From positions 930,001 to 994,000 of the forward strand of contig SCHM01000001.1 of the NCBI GenBank assembly GCA_004123355.1: 64,000 bases of DNA, read 5' to 3'. The stretch comes from Amphirosellinia nigrospora (taxonomy: Eukaryota > Ascomycota > Sordariomycetes > Xylariales > Xylariaceae). The translations under genes and the position numbers were made by a program. The notes under the pieces were generated by a model. That model did no database searches. It was not told where the DNA came from and worked only from the letters and a program-made list of their open reading frames with translations. This document shows positions 35,383 through 48,290 of this stretch, in pieces; within the stretch, counting starts at the first letter, position 1; each line of letters begins with the position of its first letter.

Positions 35383-36611
35383 GCATGTGTAGGCCCTTTC
35401 CTGGCCGCTTATGTGTATCTCAGTGCGGAGAAACTTAGCTGTTTGGGTACTCAGGGTTGGGTCTTTTGTATGTGGTAGAGAGAGTCAGGTTTTAAACAAG
35501 TTGGATCAGCACGAGAAATACTTGTACCTAACATCCTAGATGTGATCCATTATCAATCAAAGAGGAAATACGGCTGATAATATGAGTGTTTTTTCGTTGA
35601 TAAGGGGGCAATATAGCTATTATATGTCTTATGCTTTTCTGAAAAATAGATGTGAGTTATGATTTTTTTCTAGACTGGCACTGTAATGTATATTTACGAC
35701 AAGCCAAGGTAGGCCGAAAGAGGAAATCATATAGCATCATTCTGGATATATATAGACTTTCGGGCAGCGATGAAACACTTTCAACCTAAGCTCATGGACC
35801 CTCATGTCATGTGGTTTTAAACGCCAAGGTATCTCTGGTCGTGCTAGTGCGCGGGCCTGGTTAACAATAATATTTACAGTAATCAAAACTCGTTTGACGA
35901 TTCGTTGCCTGCTCAACCCAGGTGCGTAGCATCGACAAGCCGCGGGACGGCTAAGAAACCTCAATGCCAAGTAGCCAAGCATCCTAGTCGCCTTGGAAGC
36001 TGATGAGCTCAAAACAATGTCTTATAAGAGAAACCTCACAAGAGGCTATATATCATAGTAGTACCGACATTAGGAATCAAGCTGTAACAATCAACCTGTC
36101 TCTCGATCATATGTAAATACTCTCGATTTGCAGTAACGACTCTGGAGAAGCTGCCCTAGATCTAGTATTACTGTACCGAAAGAGGTGCATGGGAAGGATC
36201 TACAATTCATACCCTACCAATCGGCCAGAACTTCCATTTCCGGGAAATCTCCTGGTCCTTGCCTGCCCCAATTCCTCCGTAACGGCGGGGATAACTACCT
36301 CTGTCAGGTGCCGCGGTTCGTGTAAGCTTTCTCCAATCCGTGTTGCAGGCATTCGGCTTGGCCTCAGAAGCAGAAGCTGAATTGCAACCGGGCATCTTGG
36401 CTTGGTATTGCTAATCATCTATCATCGTCTGGCCAGCGTGCTTATCATTGAGTAGCTTGGCAAGACGTTAAATGCGTGTCCCGTCCGCGCTGCGACATCT
36501 ATTTACAATGTCTCGGTTCTCTCCCCTCTGCCTCAAATGGTCTGTGGATTGGTAGCGTTGGCGCTTCACCTCACGACTTCTCTTAACTTTTAGCTAGGGT
36601 TAATTCGCCAA
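35383..36611. other. Intergenic
   Basis: About 1.2 kb with no supported gene. A 91-codon leftward frame at 35737-36012 begins at a real ATG but has no recognisable family and strange composition. The mirrored frames at 36190-36420 look like chance. Confidence 0.4.
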
Positions 36612-38857
36612 ATGAAGGCCCAGTCACTGGTTTGCGCAGTCATTGCGCTCTCCAGTCCGTCGCTGAGGGGAAATGTCTTGGTTGAGTCTCTGCCACAGGT
36701 GCCCGGGGCTGGAAGAAGCTGAGAGACGCTGGGAGCGATCAATTGATCAAGCTCCGCATAGCTCTTAAACAGCCAACCTTGACCAATTCGAGAAAGCCTT
36801 GTATGATATCTCGAGCCCCAGCATGCGCTGTATGGACAGCACTTGTCGCGCGAGGAGGTCCAGGAGTTGGTGAAGCCCACGGAGGAATCCACGGCCGTCA
36901 TCCTGAACTGGCTACGTTCCGCCGACATTGGAGACATTGAGAATGATGGTGAATGGGTCAATTTCAAGACGACCGTATCCAAGGCCGCCGATCTTCTTGA
37001 TGCCGACTTTGGTGTCTACAATCATGTTGGGACAGCTAAGGAGAGCATTCGAACCCTCAGGTATGTTTTCAGAGACCTCATACTACCCGGCAAGCGATAA
37101 AATAAACCAGCGGACTCACAACCTTATAGCTATTCTGTCCCCGAGAACATCAGGTCTCACATCACCATGATTCAGCCGACGACTCGCTTTGGCCAGATCC
37201 GACCGCAGAATGTACAGATCAGTCACGTCATTGAACAAGGCGAGCTCCCAAACTCGATTCAGGAGGCGGCCAAGATCCCGACTCAGCAGCTCAATGTCAC
37301 ATTCTGTAACTCGACCATTACACCGGAATGTCTGCGTGCTCTCTACAAGGTCGGCGAGACGCAGGCTGACTCTAAAACCACTGGCTTTTTGGTGTCGCGG
37401 CTACTTGGAGGTATGTACTGGTGCCATAATCCACCCTAATGTAGCCAATTCTAACAACACACGCCATGTAGCAATATGCGAAGCACGACGCTCTCGGTAA
37501 CTAATGCTCCTCAACTCTCACATCATAAGCTCGGATTTCTGATCTCTCCATATAGATACTTTTCGAGCAATGGGCGCCATATGCCATTGCGCAGAACTTC
37601 ACCACTGTTACAGTTAACGGAGGCTTAGACAACCAGACCGACACTGTCGACAACGATGTCGAGGCGAACTTGGACATGCAATATGCTGCGTCCCTCGGCT
37701 TTGGTCAGGACGTTGTGTATTACTCGGTACGCCGCTCGCTCAAAATTTCACCGTCTAGCAGGAAACTCACCTGACTTCGGTCAGTTGCCAGAGCATTGCT
37801 AACACCTATCTTAGGTCGGAGGCCGCGGCCCCTCGTTCCTGATCTCGAGTAAGTTCCGATATGTTAAGGAGCGAGCCATTAAACTAACATTGATAATAGC
37901 CAACCGGATCCAAACGATGTAGGCATTGTATTGACATGAATATAGCACCGGCACAGCTAACAGAGTAACCCAGGTATCAAACGAGCCCTACCTAGAGTTC
38001 CTAACCTACTCCTGAGCCAGCCCAACAACAAGCTCCACACTCTCACAACATCGTATGGAGAGGACGAGCAATCGGTACCGAAAGAATACGTGAAGAAGTG
38101 TGCACCTCTTCGGGCAGCTTGGAGCGCGCGGCGTCTCAGTTCTATTCAGTTCAGGAGAGTGAGTTTCCATGCTTACCTACTATCACAACCCTAAAACTCA
38201 CAAGGCAAAAACAGTACCGGCCCAGGCAGCGCGTGCCAAACGAACGACGGCAAAACACCACGCGTCTTCTGCCGATTTTCCCGCCGCATGCCCGTATCTG
38301 ACCTCAGTAGGCGGGACAGTCGGCGTGGAGCCTGAGCGCGCTGTATCCTTCAGCTCAGGCGGGTTCTCTGATATCTTCCCGCGGCCTCGTACCAAGACTC
38401 ATCAGTATCCGAGTATTTGCAGAGCATTGGATCAACCTTTGCGGGCTGTACAATACCACCGGGCGCGGATTTCCCGACGTGGCGGCGCAGGGGTCCAATT
38501 TCGTGGTCATCAGCCAGGGGCGCGCGATCAAAGTGGGCGGGACATCGGCGAGCGCGCCTTCGCGGCTGTCGTCTCCTACTCAACAATGCCCGTCTGAGTA
38601 ACGGCATCCCGCCTCTTGGGTTTCAACCCCTGGCTTTACGCCCACAAGGATGCCCTGACGGATATCGTCGACGGTGGCAGTAGAGGCTGCACGGGTCGCG
38701 ATATTTACTCCGGTCTCCGGCTCCATTCGTTCCTGGTGCCGGGTGGAATGCTACCGCGGGCTGGGATCCTGTCACTGGCCTTGGCACGCCTTTGTTCGAT
38801 AAGCTGCTCGCGAAAGCTGTGCCGAGGTTCTCGTTGCCTGCTATTGGATCGTCATAA
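36612..38857 (+). CDS. Sedolisin (S53) tripeptidyl-peptidase, secreted
   Basis: ATG 36612 gives a signal peptide ([18 protein letters not shown]). The pro-domain follows ([64 protein letters not shown]). The catalytic domain holds the S53 residues: Glu and Asp in [15 protein letters not shown], and Ser in GGTSASAPS. Structural blocks [16 protein letters not shown] and [12 protein letters not shown] are also present. Such enzymes release tripeptides at acidic pH outside the cell or in vacuoles. Introns include GTATGT...TTATAG ending at about 37129, and others near 37410-37470 and 37500-37557. Frame changes of one base occur about eight or more times, several at G/C runs, more than in any other gene here. 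Assembly undercalling could explain much of it, but this gene is the best candidate for genuine decay. Confidence 0.75.
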
Positions 38858-40481
38858 GGGAAGCAGAGAAGAGAAAAGTAAAATGATGATTAGAACAGTT
38901 ACTAAGATGTATTGCTCGCCATTGTATATCTAACATCAAGTAGACCATGTGACGTATTCTCTTGCCAGTGAATTTCGCTACCAAATTTATTGTAATTTAC
39001 TCGGAGAGGACGAAAGGTAGATTCACATATACTAACCACCTAGGGGGGGGGGGGGGCAGGGGGGGTTAGGGGGTTACACAGTTTCTTTAAATACACAATT
39101 ATGAAACTGCACTGCATTTTAAGTCCCCAGCCGGAGGGTAAAGAATACTCAACACTGTAGAAGAAGAACTGCTGAAGCCTCATCTGTCAAGGTATAAAAA
39201 CCTAGAGGGTCCGTCTCCTAGAAATGCTAGGATATCCAAACACCCAATAAATTTCACTGTATTCTTAGCCGCACCGCAGTGCCCGCCCCCTCTTTATTCT
39301 GGATGTAAGAAATATCTTTTCATCCTTCAAGGTAGACTTTTCGCAGGTTTCGTGAACTGCAACTGCTAAACATTATCCTGCAGGTTGATTTACTAGGGGT
39401 ACAACATCAAATATAAGCGCTTAATTCTTAAACGTGTTTGCAAGGGATTATCCTATTAGTTACCATGTAAATTCTGGGCCGTGCCAATAAGTCAGTTGGT
39501 TATCTCTTCGCCGTACTATCACGTGAGATGTTACACGGCCCAAGTTAAAAAAGGGTGTATAGGGTCTGAGGCTACTGTGACGATACAATCCTGTCTAACG
39601 GGTTATTCTTCCAGCGTAGCACAACCTAACGAAACAGCAAGACAAGGTCAAATACGTGACGTAGATAGGTATAGAATGAAAGAGCGTATGGTTTATTTGT
39701 ATTTGTGCGTAACGAGCGACGTGTCATACTATCTAAGCAAAGTACCTACGGTACTTCGCGAGGTGAGTTAGCACATTAGTTGGGCTGTATTGTATATGTA
39801 AATGTTGAATTTCAACTGCAAACTGTAATGCGCCCCTGAAGGGACGGCATACTACAACCGCGGGACGACAGCCGGGTTGTTCGAGTCTCTGGAGTACCAA
39901 GACGCTTTGATATCACCCGTCTTCTAGCGCTCGTGCGTCACGCATATTCGCTTTAGCTAGTGGGATGATAAAAAGCTGGATTTCCACGTATGCGGGTTGA
40001 AAAAGGGAAGCGGTCGGTTGATCGCCCTTCTTACCATTGCATCGGGTGTCATGCGTGACACATCGCTGTGAACGGGACAAGAAAGTTCTCTGTCGCTGAG
40101 ACTACCAATGGTTCAAATCTCCTTTTCATCTAGCCAGTCGGGCTGTCGCATGATTATGAACCCTCCCCATCAAGAGCTACCATGGCAATCTGAGACACAG
40201 ACCGCGGTGGGTGGTTTCTCTCGCAGAATCGCTGATTTTGGCACGATAGTTCCGAGTGTTACCTTCTCTTTGGCTTTCCAAATGACTTCTGTGGATTTAA
40301 GCCAACGGCAAGGCGCCCAGCAATGCGTGCAGAACTAGGTCATGGTTCAATTTCCGACGCTTGTCCTTGGTCCGCGCAACTGCTCAGTCAGAGGTCACTT
40401 TGCGGTGCGAGTTAACCTTCTCATGTGATGAGTTGTCGTGTGACGACCTTCACGCATGTTTGCTGTTAATACATGGGGAAA
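38858..40481. other. Intergenic between converging genes
   Basis: About 1.6 kb between the ends of the sedolisin (+) and UPF1 (-) genes, holding the G-rich tract at 39043-39073. Frames at 39481-39771 and 40108-40338 lack family signal. Confidence 0.4.
39043..39073 (+). repeat. G-rich tract with G-quadruplex potential
   Basis: Runs of 14, 7 and 5 G separated by CA and TTA lie within 31 bp. The long first run can supply two strands, so a four-stranded intramolecular quadruplex is feasible. It sits between the 3' ends of two convergent genes. Confidence 0.6.
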
Positions 40482-43400
40482 TCAATCAAAGCCACTGCCG
40501 ATTTGACTAGCAAAGGCCGTGCTGACGGACTTTTCGTCATCGTCGACGCGGCGACGGAAGCCATTTGTATAGCCAGGATAGCCAGAGTTTTCAGCGACAT
40601 GCTGTCTCAGACGATCGCTATGAGTGTAGGAAGCCGGTCGCGCACGGAGAGCGTCCAATCCGGCTCCTAAGCTTGCACCACCTTGTCCGACGCCCTTGCC
40701 GCCAATCACACTGGAGGTGGTGTCAGTATACTCCGAGGTGGCAACGCTCTCGCCGGCAACGCTTTCGGTGCCACGACCGCGACTTTTGTTGTTCATACGG
40801 CCGTTTGATGTAGCGTTGAAGCCAGGTAGACCAGGCCACTGCTCCGGATTGAAGTTAGAAAACATATGGGGGAAGGCCGTATTGCCCAGGCCAGCGCCAC
40901 CGAGCGCAGAACTATGGAGACTAGAAACATCGTCAGGGATGTAAGAGATCATGGAACCGGATTCCATGTCATGATGCCGACCCTGTCCATGGTGCGGAGC
41001 GTAGTTGCCGCTTCCACGACCGTTTGTGTAGCTGCTGGAACCATACGATGACTGTTGAGCACGTTGACGGAAAGTGTTTTTGGGGCGACTAAATTGAAGA
41101 AGCGAGGTTTGGAGATTAGTCAATGGTCCCTCAACTAGACACTTGCGTTCCTTGAAATGGATAAGGAGATGGTGCCACAGATCATGCTTAGTCAGAACCT
41201 TTGGGTTACCAATAATGACAACGCCATACTTAGCACGTGTGAGGCCAACATTCAAACGTCGAGGGTCTGACAGGAAACCGATGCCTTGGTTGTCATTGGA
41301 ACGAACACAAGACAAAACAATAAAGTCCTTTTCTCGGCCTTGGAAAGCATCCACCGATGCGACCTCAACCTCCTTATAAGATTCCTTCTTGAAAGTTCCT
41401 GTGTTTTGCATTGTCGTCACGATGTAACTTCGTTGACCCTCATACGGAGTGATAACACCGATATCACTAGGACGCACCCCAGCTTTGAAGAATCGCGTGA
41501 CAATCTTCTCCACATTCGATGCTTCCGTTCGGTTGAGGTAAGAGGTGCCTGATGCAGAAATTTCCTCATTGCCGAGGTTGGACCAGAACATCATAGGCAT
41601 CTCGGCAACAGGCCAGGGAAAGTCTACGTCTTTGCGAATTCGACTAGGTGCTGAGACGCCGTTCTGCAAAGACCCTTCGTAGAACATGTTCGATGGAACT
41701 CAGAAAGGCACGGATGCATACGGTACTGGATGTTGAGTCGAATAGGAGTAAATCCTAGCCGGACCAAACGCTCAAAGAGCGACTGGTTCAGCCCAGCCTT
41801 GGCAGCCTTCTTGTTCATGATGACGGCCCCAATTGCTTGTGGTCTCCGACGAGAACAACCTGCTTACAACCGAGAACAAGAGGAATCATGCACTCCGGTT
41901 CGGCGGACTGGGTAGACTCATCAATGAGTACGTTGCGGAACTTCATCTTCGCCAGACGCGGATCTCCGGCACCAACACATGTACAACAGACGACGTCGGC
42001 ATTGCTGAGTATATCCCGCTCAGCAGCTCGAGTCAGCTGCTTGAACTTCTTCTCATCTTGGCTCGACAGCTCTCCGTACTCTCCTTTCAACTGGGACAGC
42101 TTCATCAATTCCGGGTTGCTGTCGAGCATACGGACTTGCTCATGAAGAGCCAGAAAGCTGACGGAAGATTCTACGTCCTCACGAGACTTGGCGGTCAGTC
42201 GAACCACCTTGAGGCCTGTGAGATTGATACGTTCACAGAGCTGATCTACCGCCACGTTCGAAGGGGCGCAGACGAGGACCTGTCCATTTTCTTGCTTGGC
42301 AAGGTGATAGATGATGGTGGCCGAGGTGACCGTCTTTCCCGTGCCGGAGGACCCTGGATAAGACTTAGAGGTGTGCTGAGGACGGCCTTGATGGCGCTAA
42401 TCTGACTGCCGTTTAGCTCTGGCAGACCGGGAGCACTGAACTTCTTAGGTAGTGTGGTCTTCATGGGCCCGGCGGCGACCTCATGGCCGAGGAGCTTATG
42501 GAAAATATAACCGGAGACGCTGAACTCGTCTACTGCAAAATTTCTCATGGCGACTTGCATGCGGTCATAGGAGGTAGCCTTCCAGACATAGTCGGCTGAG
42601 AAATTGTGAGTGCATTCAGTTGGGACAGACTTATCGTTGCCGGTTTTTCGCAGTTCTAGGGTTACCTCGTCGGACTGGTTGTTCGGGATTTTGATGACGT
42701 ATCCAACACCCTCCCAAGGAGGGCGTAGTTCTCCCTTGTACTTGAGGCGCATTTCGTCGCCGACTGCCAGCTTCACGTCACCAGACTCCAATTTGGGGAA
42801 GGTAAAGCTCGCCACGTGCTTGTTATTGAGGCCCACATCCCATCGAACAATCAAACCATCCTCAGACTGAGCCTCTTTGAGTTTCTTGTCGTAATCAGAC
42901 TCCATCTTGACTAGTGGCCCAAAGATGTTTTGGTACTGGTAGGGATCTTCGTACTTCAGAAGGACAGGAAGGGGATCGTCGTCGATACTAGCGGCCTTCT
43001 CCAAGTCTGCCACGGTAGCATTCGCATCATCCTTCCACATCTCCTCCAACTTGGCAATCTGCGGAGGGGTAAGGTGTCTGGCGCGGAGTTGCTCAGCGTC
43101 GGTAGGTGCAGAGACGAGCCAGCTCAAAAAGGTACGGTCTTCGATCAGGGGTTGCCATCTGGAGATATCCCAACTCATATCCTTGGACGACGAGGTGGCG
43201 GCGCAAGGTTGACGGCATAGGAGGACCACGACGGTATCGGACTTGGCAGGGATGAAGCCAAGAAGGAAGACATTCTTTGTGCCGCAATTGTAGCACTCGA
43301 GGGTGGTATCGCCGAGAGCGGATTGGGGATGTAGCTGGACTTCCTTGTGGCGAGCTCGAACGAGATGGTTGACGATATGCGAAGAGCTCGCGTTGCCTCG

Positions 43401-43764
43401 TGCGCTGCAAAACCATTTGTTGCAGGCAAGACATTTAACGACGGAGCTCGGCGAGTGGATGCCGCAGTACGCGCATGCGTGGGGAGGGAGGGCCTTGTCC
43501 TCCTCGGGGGTCTTGATGGCGAGGCCCTTCAAGGCATCGACGGGACGCTGGCCATGCTCTCGTTATCATCGTCATCGAAGGCCTCGGTCTCGTTGTCGTC
43601 ATCGTCGTGCTGGCGGCGCGTGCCGCCCAGACCACCCGGCCATTGTATTTGCCAAAGAGCAGGCTCTCATCTGGGTCAAGAGTAGACATGTCATCTTCGC
43701 CAGCATTAATAGTGGTGGCAGAATTGGAGACAAGGTGATTGCCCAGATGGGTGAAGGCGTCCAT
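40482..43764 (-). CDS. NAM7: UPF1/NAM7 RNA helicase of nonsense-mediated decay
   Basis: UPF1 is the SF1 helicase that marks premature-stop mRNAs for decay in the cytoplasm. ATG 43764 (MDAFTHLGN). The N-terminal CH zinc domain is visible as [28 protein letters not shown] and [16 protein letters not shown]. The beta-barrel follows ([25 protein letters not shown]), then helicase motifs: Walker A GPPGTGK (interrupted by a frame change), NVLIDEST (motif II, DEST), VGDHKQLGP (III), NIQYRMHP (IV), [21 protein letters not shown] (V) and [16 protein letters not shown] (VI). The Gly/Ser/Asn-rich C-terminus is typical of filamentous fungi. No introns seen. About five or six one-base frame changes occur (near 43.6, 43.55, 42.34, 41.83 and 41.70 kb), several at G/C runs with the family sequence continuing on both sides. 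Since the gene is single-copy and conserved, these look like assembly undercalls. Confidence 0.93.
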
Positions 43765-44665
43765 CTTGCTCAAAGCGCCGTCTAACAGGCGGATCGTCGG
43801 TTCTAGGCGATGAAGGAAAGGTAATGGGCAGAACGCTTTGTCTGGAGGGGGAGGGGTCGTGGCCCAGGGCTGGTCCTTTCAGGTCCAGTAACTTTATTGT
43901 AGCGCCTAGCCAGTACCTAGGTAGGATGTAGGTTTAGTACAAGAGTTTAAATTAATCCGTCTGACGGTGTTGGTGGCGCGCTATTGTGTAGGTATTGTGC
44001 CGTGCTTGAGATGGGATCGGGGATCTTGCGTGCGACTCAACTAGGTGGAAAGCAAAGATCACATTATTGACAAAGCGGTCGAGAATCGGAACAAAGAGCG
44101 GTAGAGCTCTGTGGTGCGGATGAGTGAGGTGCCAGGTGCGGTGGCGTTGACGTTGTTGTAATCGAAAGGGGAGGGAATGGAAGGTGAAGGTGAAGGTGAA
44201 GGCGAGGGATGATTTCACTCGCACCACGAGAGATGGCGTGGGCGTGGGAGGGAGGAAAGATTGCGATCCCGCGGTTCGTCGCAATTCAGTGTTGGAGGAT
44301 TGATTCTCGCTTTTTTTGGCCGTGTCCGGTGGCCCGCTACGCAGCCTGCCGCATGCTTTTAGGTACATTGTGGCCACTTGAGGCCGCTAAAGCAGCCTAC
44401 GCAGCCTATTAAAGCACCCACAGCCCGCCTAGATAGGCTATAATAGTAGGTCCATAGTGGGCAGGGTGGATCCCGGCTAACCAGGTGCTCGGTACTTTAT
44501 CCCCGATAAGCCCCGCCAAAATTTCTTGAACGCCTAAACCACGGACTGACATAGTTTCTCGATCACCACCGAGCTGAAATCACCCAATTGGACTCGTGAT
44601 AGTCTGCTTCGAGTACTTGAATTTCCCACGCGACTTGTTTTCCTCCATCTCATAAACACGACGCG
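43765..44665. promoter_or_regulatory. Divergent UPF1-IMP4 spacer
   Basis: A 0.9-kb head-to-head spacer between two RNA-metabolism genes. It contains a GGTGAAGGTGAAGGTGAAGG-type triplicated hexamer near 44180-44202 and a degenerate GCAGCCTAC repeat near 44340-44410 (CTACGCAGCCT occurs twice). Promoter role is inferred. Confidence 0.4.
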
Positions 44666-45800
44666 ATGATTCGCAAAAACGCCCGTGCGAGGAGAGACTT
44701 CCTTTACCGGAAAGCTATTCTCCTTCAGAATGCCGAGGTGTCTGAACGTAGATCCAAGTTGCGCGCCGCCCTCGCCAGCGGCCGTCCCCTCGACCCGACC
44801 ATCGCGAATGATAAGACCCTACGAAAGGATTTCCAATACGATGAATCCACGCAGGACCGATCCATCCAAGAGGAGCTTGAGCTGGACGATGAATACCAAC
44901 ATCTGTCGGGTCTGGTAGACCCTCGGGTTCTCATCACAACATCCAGAGACCCTTCGACGAGGCTTCAGGCTTTTAGCAAAGAAATCCGCCTCCTTCTTCC
45001 GACTGGAATTCGTTTGAACGTGGTGGCACCATTCTTCCTGAGCTCGTCAAGTCTGCGCAGTCTGCTGGATTAAGCGACGTAATATTGTTGCATGAGCACA
45101 GAGGCCACCACTGGCCTCACCTTATCACATCTCCCATTCGGGCCCACAGTCTCATTTTCCCTCCATAATGGTTCGTATAAAAACCCCATGTTCCATACGA
45201 CCCAGCAAGTTTTATTAGCCGGGACTTAGGAGATCTTGACTAACGTACCTACGTACATGCAGTTGTCTTACGTCACGATATACCAAACACCATCCGCGGC
45301 ACAATAAGTGAATCATATCCCCATTTAATATTCGAAGGCTTCTCTACGGTATTTTGCCTAATCACAATCTCATTGAAGTCGTTCTAACCTCGTGGATAGC
45401 CGCTTGGGAAGCGAATTATGAAAGTCCTCCAAATATATGGCCTCCCCGTGAGGCAACTACCAACAAATCCCTTGGCTCCAGGGTGATTACGTTCAAAAAC
45501 ATTGACGATACGATAGAAGTCCGTCACCATGTCTTTGTACAAACCAGGTAAGCATTTTAGGTTGTTCCACCTTTTTCTCCTGCACATGTTCAAGCTACTT
45601 TGGAGATGGGGCTGTCCATGGCATTTACTAACTCCGCGGTTCTGTATAGTTATGATTCAGTTGAGTTGAGCGAGGTTGGACCAAGAATGTCGATGAAGCC
45701 TTTCCAGATTCGGGCCGGGTTGCTAGATCAGCGGGATGGCGATGTCGAGTGGGCCCTCACTAATTACACGCGGACAAGCCGAAAGAAGAACTATCTTTAA
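44666..45800 (+). CDS. IMP4: U3 snoRNP protein IMP4 (ribosome biogenesis)
   Basis: IMP4 is a Brix-domain subunit of the SSU processome that binds U3 snoRNA and pre-18S rRNA in the nucleolus; yeast IMP4 is essential. ATG 44666 begins MIRKNARARRDFLYRKA, then GRPLDPTIANDKTLRKDFQYDES and the Brix core DPRVLITTSRDPSTRLQAFSKEIRLLLPTGIRLN. Introns are 45171-45262 (rejoining HN-VVLRHDIP), 45349-45399 (rejoining FST-PLGKRIMKVL) and 45548-45649 (rejoining VQTS-YDSVELSEVGPRMSM). The C-terminus is DGDVEWALTNYTRTSRKKNYL, exactly as in other fungi. Three apparent small indels (near 45020, 45105 and 45430) break the frame at C or G runs. In an essential gene these are most simply sequencing errors, which makes it a good internal control for the window. 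Confidence 0.93.
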
Positions 45801-47209
45801 AGACGACATCTCATCACTTATCAGGACTTCTTAGAAATCCATAATGGCAAGGCGAGCCCTGAAGCCCCTTGCATATATGGTGTGAAGCATCAGCCACGAG
45901 AAGTAGTCTTAGTCGACTACTAACGAGAACTTCCCCAGCTCAGCCACTCTCAAAGCATACGAGACCTCAAACAACGGCTATAAAGCAAGGCACCGAAGCA
46001 TCTCAAGACTCCAAATGTAATAACAGGTAGAGCTTATCATCAGGAGATACAGTTCTGCAGTGAACTTCGGGCCCTCAGCCTAATCCTTAATAAAATCCTT
46101 TATGGCGCTCGATGCCTACGAGCCCAGTAAGGACTTATCAGATGTAGGGGCCAGGCTATCGGTTTCCAAACTAATTTGGTAAGCTGGGTTTGAGGCTGGA
46201 AGTATCTCGGGAAAAGTTTGGAAGCTACAAGATTTTAAAACTTGACGAGAAGCTGAGAGCACACTTCTTGAGAAGAATGATTTGAGCTCAACAACAATAT
46301 CGAGAAGAGGCTACTCATGTAGTTGATAGGCTACTTGGAATTAAAATATACCTCAGATGGTATATGGGGCAAAAAGCCCAAGTCACACACCCCTAGTAGC
46401 CATATCATGTCACAACTCGCATTTGTAGGTTAACCAACCGGGCAGCCTGACGGTGTTATACTGAACGTACGTAATACGGCTCACAGAAGCTTCACTACTT
46501 CTACTTGATACACCCTATTTTTAGAGATCATGGCTGGCAATACTCTATAGAAGCTGTGGAGTTTGGGATGTGGAGTATGGAGAACTCTAAGGCTGTTCAG
46601 GGACTTGGGGTGAGCTGCCTAATAGGGTTAGTCCCTCATTTGGTCAGTCCAAGCTAGAATCCATTATAGTATTCTTCATTTAAACCACCCAGATGAGAGT
46701 GCTATAATTCAACGCCTTAGCTACCTAGGTGCAAGTACATATTTAAAGCAGTGGGCAAATGGTAACTGCGAATAAACTATCAAGTGTGGCAAGCTGCCTG
46801 CTATCACCTATGGCAGAACTTGATGATTCAGTAATGGTGCGATCATGATTTTCATTGAAGAGCCGAAATGAGATAAGTTGCGGCGCAGATCAGTAACGGA
46901 GAACCAGAAAGGCAGGCGCTGCAGGGATCCGTTAATTAACGTCATCCCACCCATTTCTGACCCCTTGGCAAATTGCAGGCTATTTTTTTTAGAGCGGCAT
47001 ACCAAGCCAAGAGGCTCAAAACAACTGAAATCCATCACTAACCCAGTCGCTCCACTTCATCAACTTCCAACTTCCAGCTCCCAGCAGCCCTACTTTGTCG
47101 CGTGAAAACACATCCTCTTACAATCCTACCAGGCTGTGATCGGGGACCAATTTTCTTTAATCCCGACGAGCTCGAGTATTCACGTGTTTTTCACCTACAA
47201 CCAGTAGCT
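45801..47209. other. Intergenic, possibly degraded repeat
   Basis: About 1.4 kb with no supported gene. The part at 46.0-46.4 kb is rich in direct GAG/AAG words and lacks open frames, as in decayed repetitive DNA, but I cannot assign it to a family. The last 150 bp forms the leader of the syntaxin gene. Confidence 0.4.
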
Positions 47210-48290
47210 ATGTCTTACAACAACACATACCAGCAGAACCCTTCAGCCGAGCAGGGATATGGCTATGGGTACGAGGGTCAGGTCAGTACTAACAGAAGCC
47301 AACATTCCTCCGACGACGACAGTCCTCCTAACGATTAGTTTCTATAGGAACATGAAATGCAAGATTATGGCCAGCAGCAGCAGCCCGTAGCGGGACAGGT
47401 GCAGACGCTGCCCCAACAAGAGTTCCTCGGTCGCATCGACTTCCTCCGTAACGAGATCGGCACCCTCACGTCCAATGTCGAAGCTATCGCGTCGCTGCAC
47501 CAACGATCGCTCGCCGATGCTGATAGTGGCGGCGTGGCAGTGCAGCAGCTCGAGCGCATCGTCGCCGAGACGCAGAGCCTGAACGCCGGAATCCGCGACC
47601 AGCTCAAGTTCCTCGCCAATGACGCCAACCGCACCGTCGACGGCAGCCGCGCCGTCAAGGAGCGCCAGGTCAACACCATCAAGGCCCAGTTCGAGCGCGA
47701 GCTGCGCAGCTACCAGGAAGAGGAGAGCTCTTTCCGCGCCCGCTACCGCGACCAGATCGCCCGCCAGTACCGCATAGTGAATCCCGAGGCGAGCGAGGAA
47801 GAGGTCCGCGAGGCCACCGAGGCCGACTGGGGAATGAGGGTGTCTTCCAGACAGCGGTATGTGTTTTCCCTCCCTACACTTCTCTGATTGCACCGTCCCA
47901 CTGAGGAACTGCGTCGCTAACGCGCTTTTGATCCAGCTTCGCACCAACCGGACCGGCCAGGCGGCGTCATCGGTACTCGGCTGTCCGCGCCCGCACAACG
48001 AGCTGCAACGCATCGAGAAGACGCTCATGGAGCTGGCCAGCCTATTCCAGGACATCGCCGTCCTCGTCGAGCAGCAGGAGGTTCCCGTGATACAGGCCGA
48101 GCAGAACGCCGAGAACACGACCAAGTACATGGACCAGGGCAACCAACACGTCAAGAAGGGCATCATCAGCGCGCGGAACGCCCGGAAGTGGAAGTGGTAT
48201 TGTCTACTGCTCACGATCATCATCATTGCTGTCGCGGTCGGTGTGGGTGTCGGTGTGACGCAGGCCGCGAAAGCGACCACAGGGAAATAA
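47210..48290 (+). CDS. SSO1: Plasma-membrane t-SNARE syntaxin, Sso1/2 type
   Basis: This SNARE pairs with Sec9 and Snc1/2 to fuse secretory vesicles at the plasma membrane. ATG 47210 starts a Tyr/Gln/Gly-rich leader (MSYNNTYQQNPSAEQGYG). Intron 1 is about 47282-47347, and intron 2 is 47857-47936 with branch GCTAAC. The Habc region includes FLGRIDFLRNEIGTLTSNVEAIASLHQRSL and FERELRSYQEEESSFRARYRDQIARQYRIVNPEASEEE. The SNARE motif has its zero-layer Gln in ELQRIEKTLMELASLFQDIAVLVEQQE, and the tail anchor is WYCLLLTIIIIAVAVGVGVGV. One-base frame changes lie near 47833 (a GGGG run before the second intron) and around 47975-47995 (between QAASSVLG and HNELQ). Since Sso function is essential, assembly error is the likely cause. 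Confidence 0.92.

Noticed and set aside
35737-36012. 91-codon leftward frame starting at an ATG
   Set aside because: No recognised family, Arg/Leu-rich composition typical of chance frames, and no neighbouring exon.
45830-46450. Possible ancient retroelement debris
   Set aside because: The low coding density suggests a decayed repeat, but no terminal repeats or diagnostic domain can be seen, so I do not name a family.
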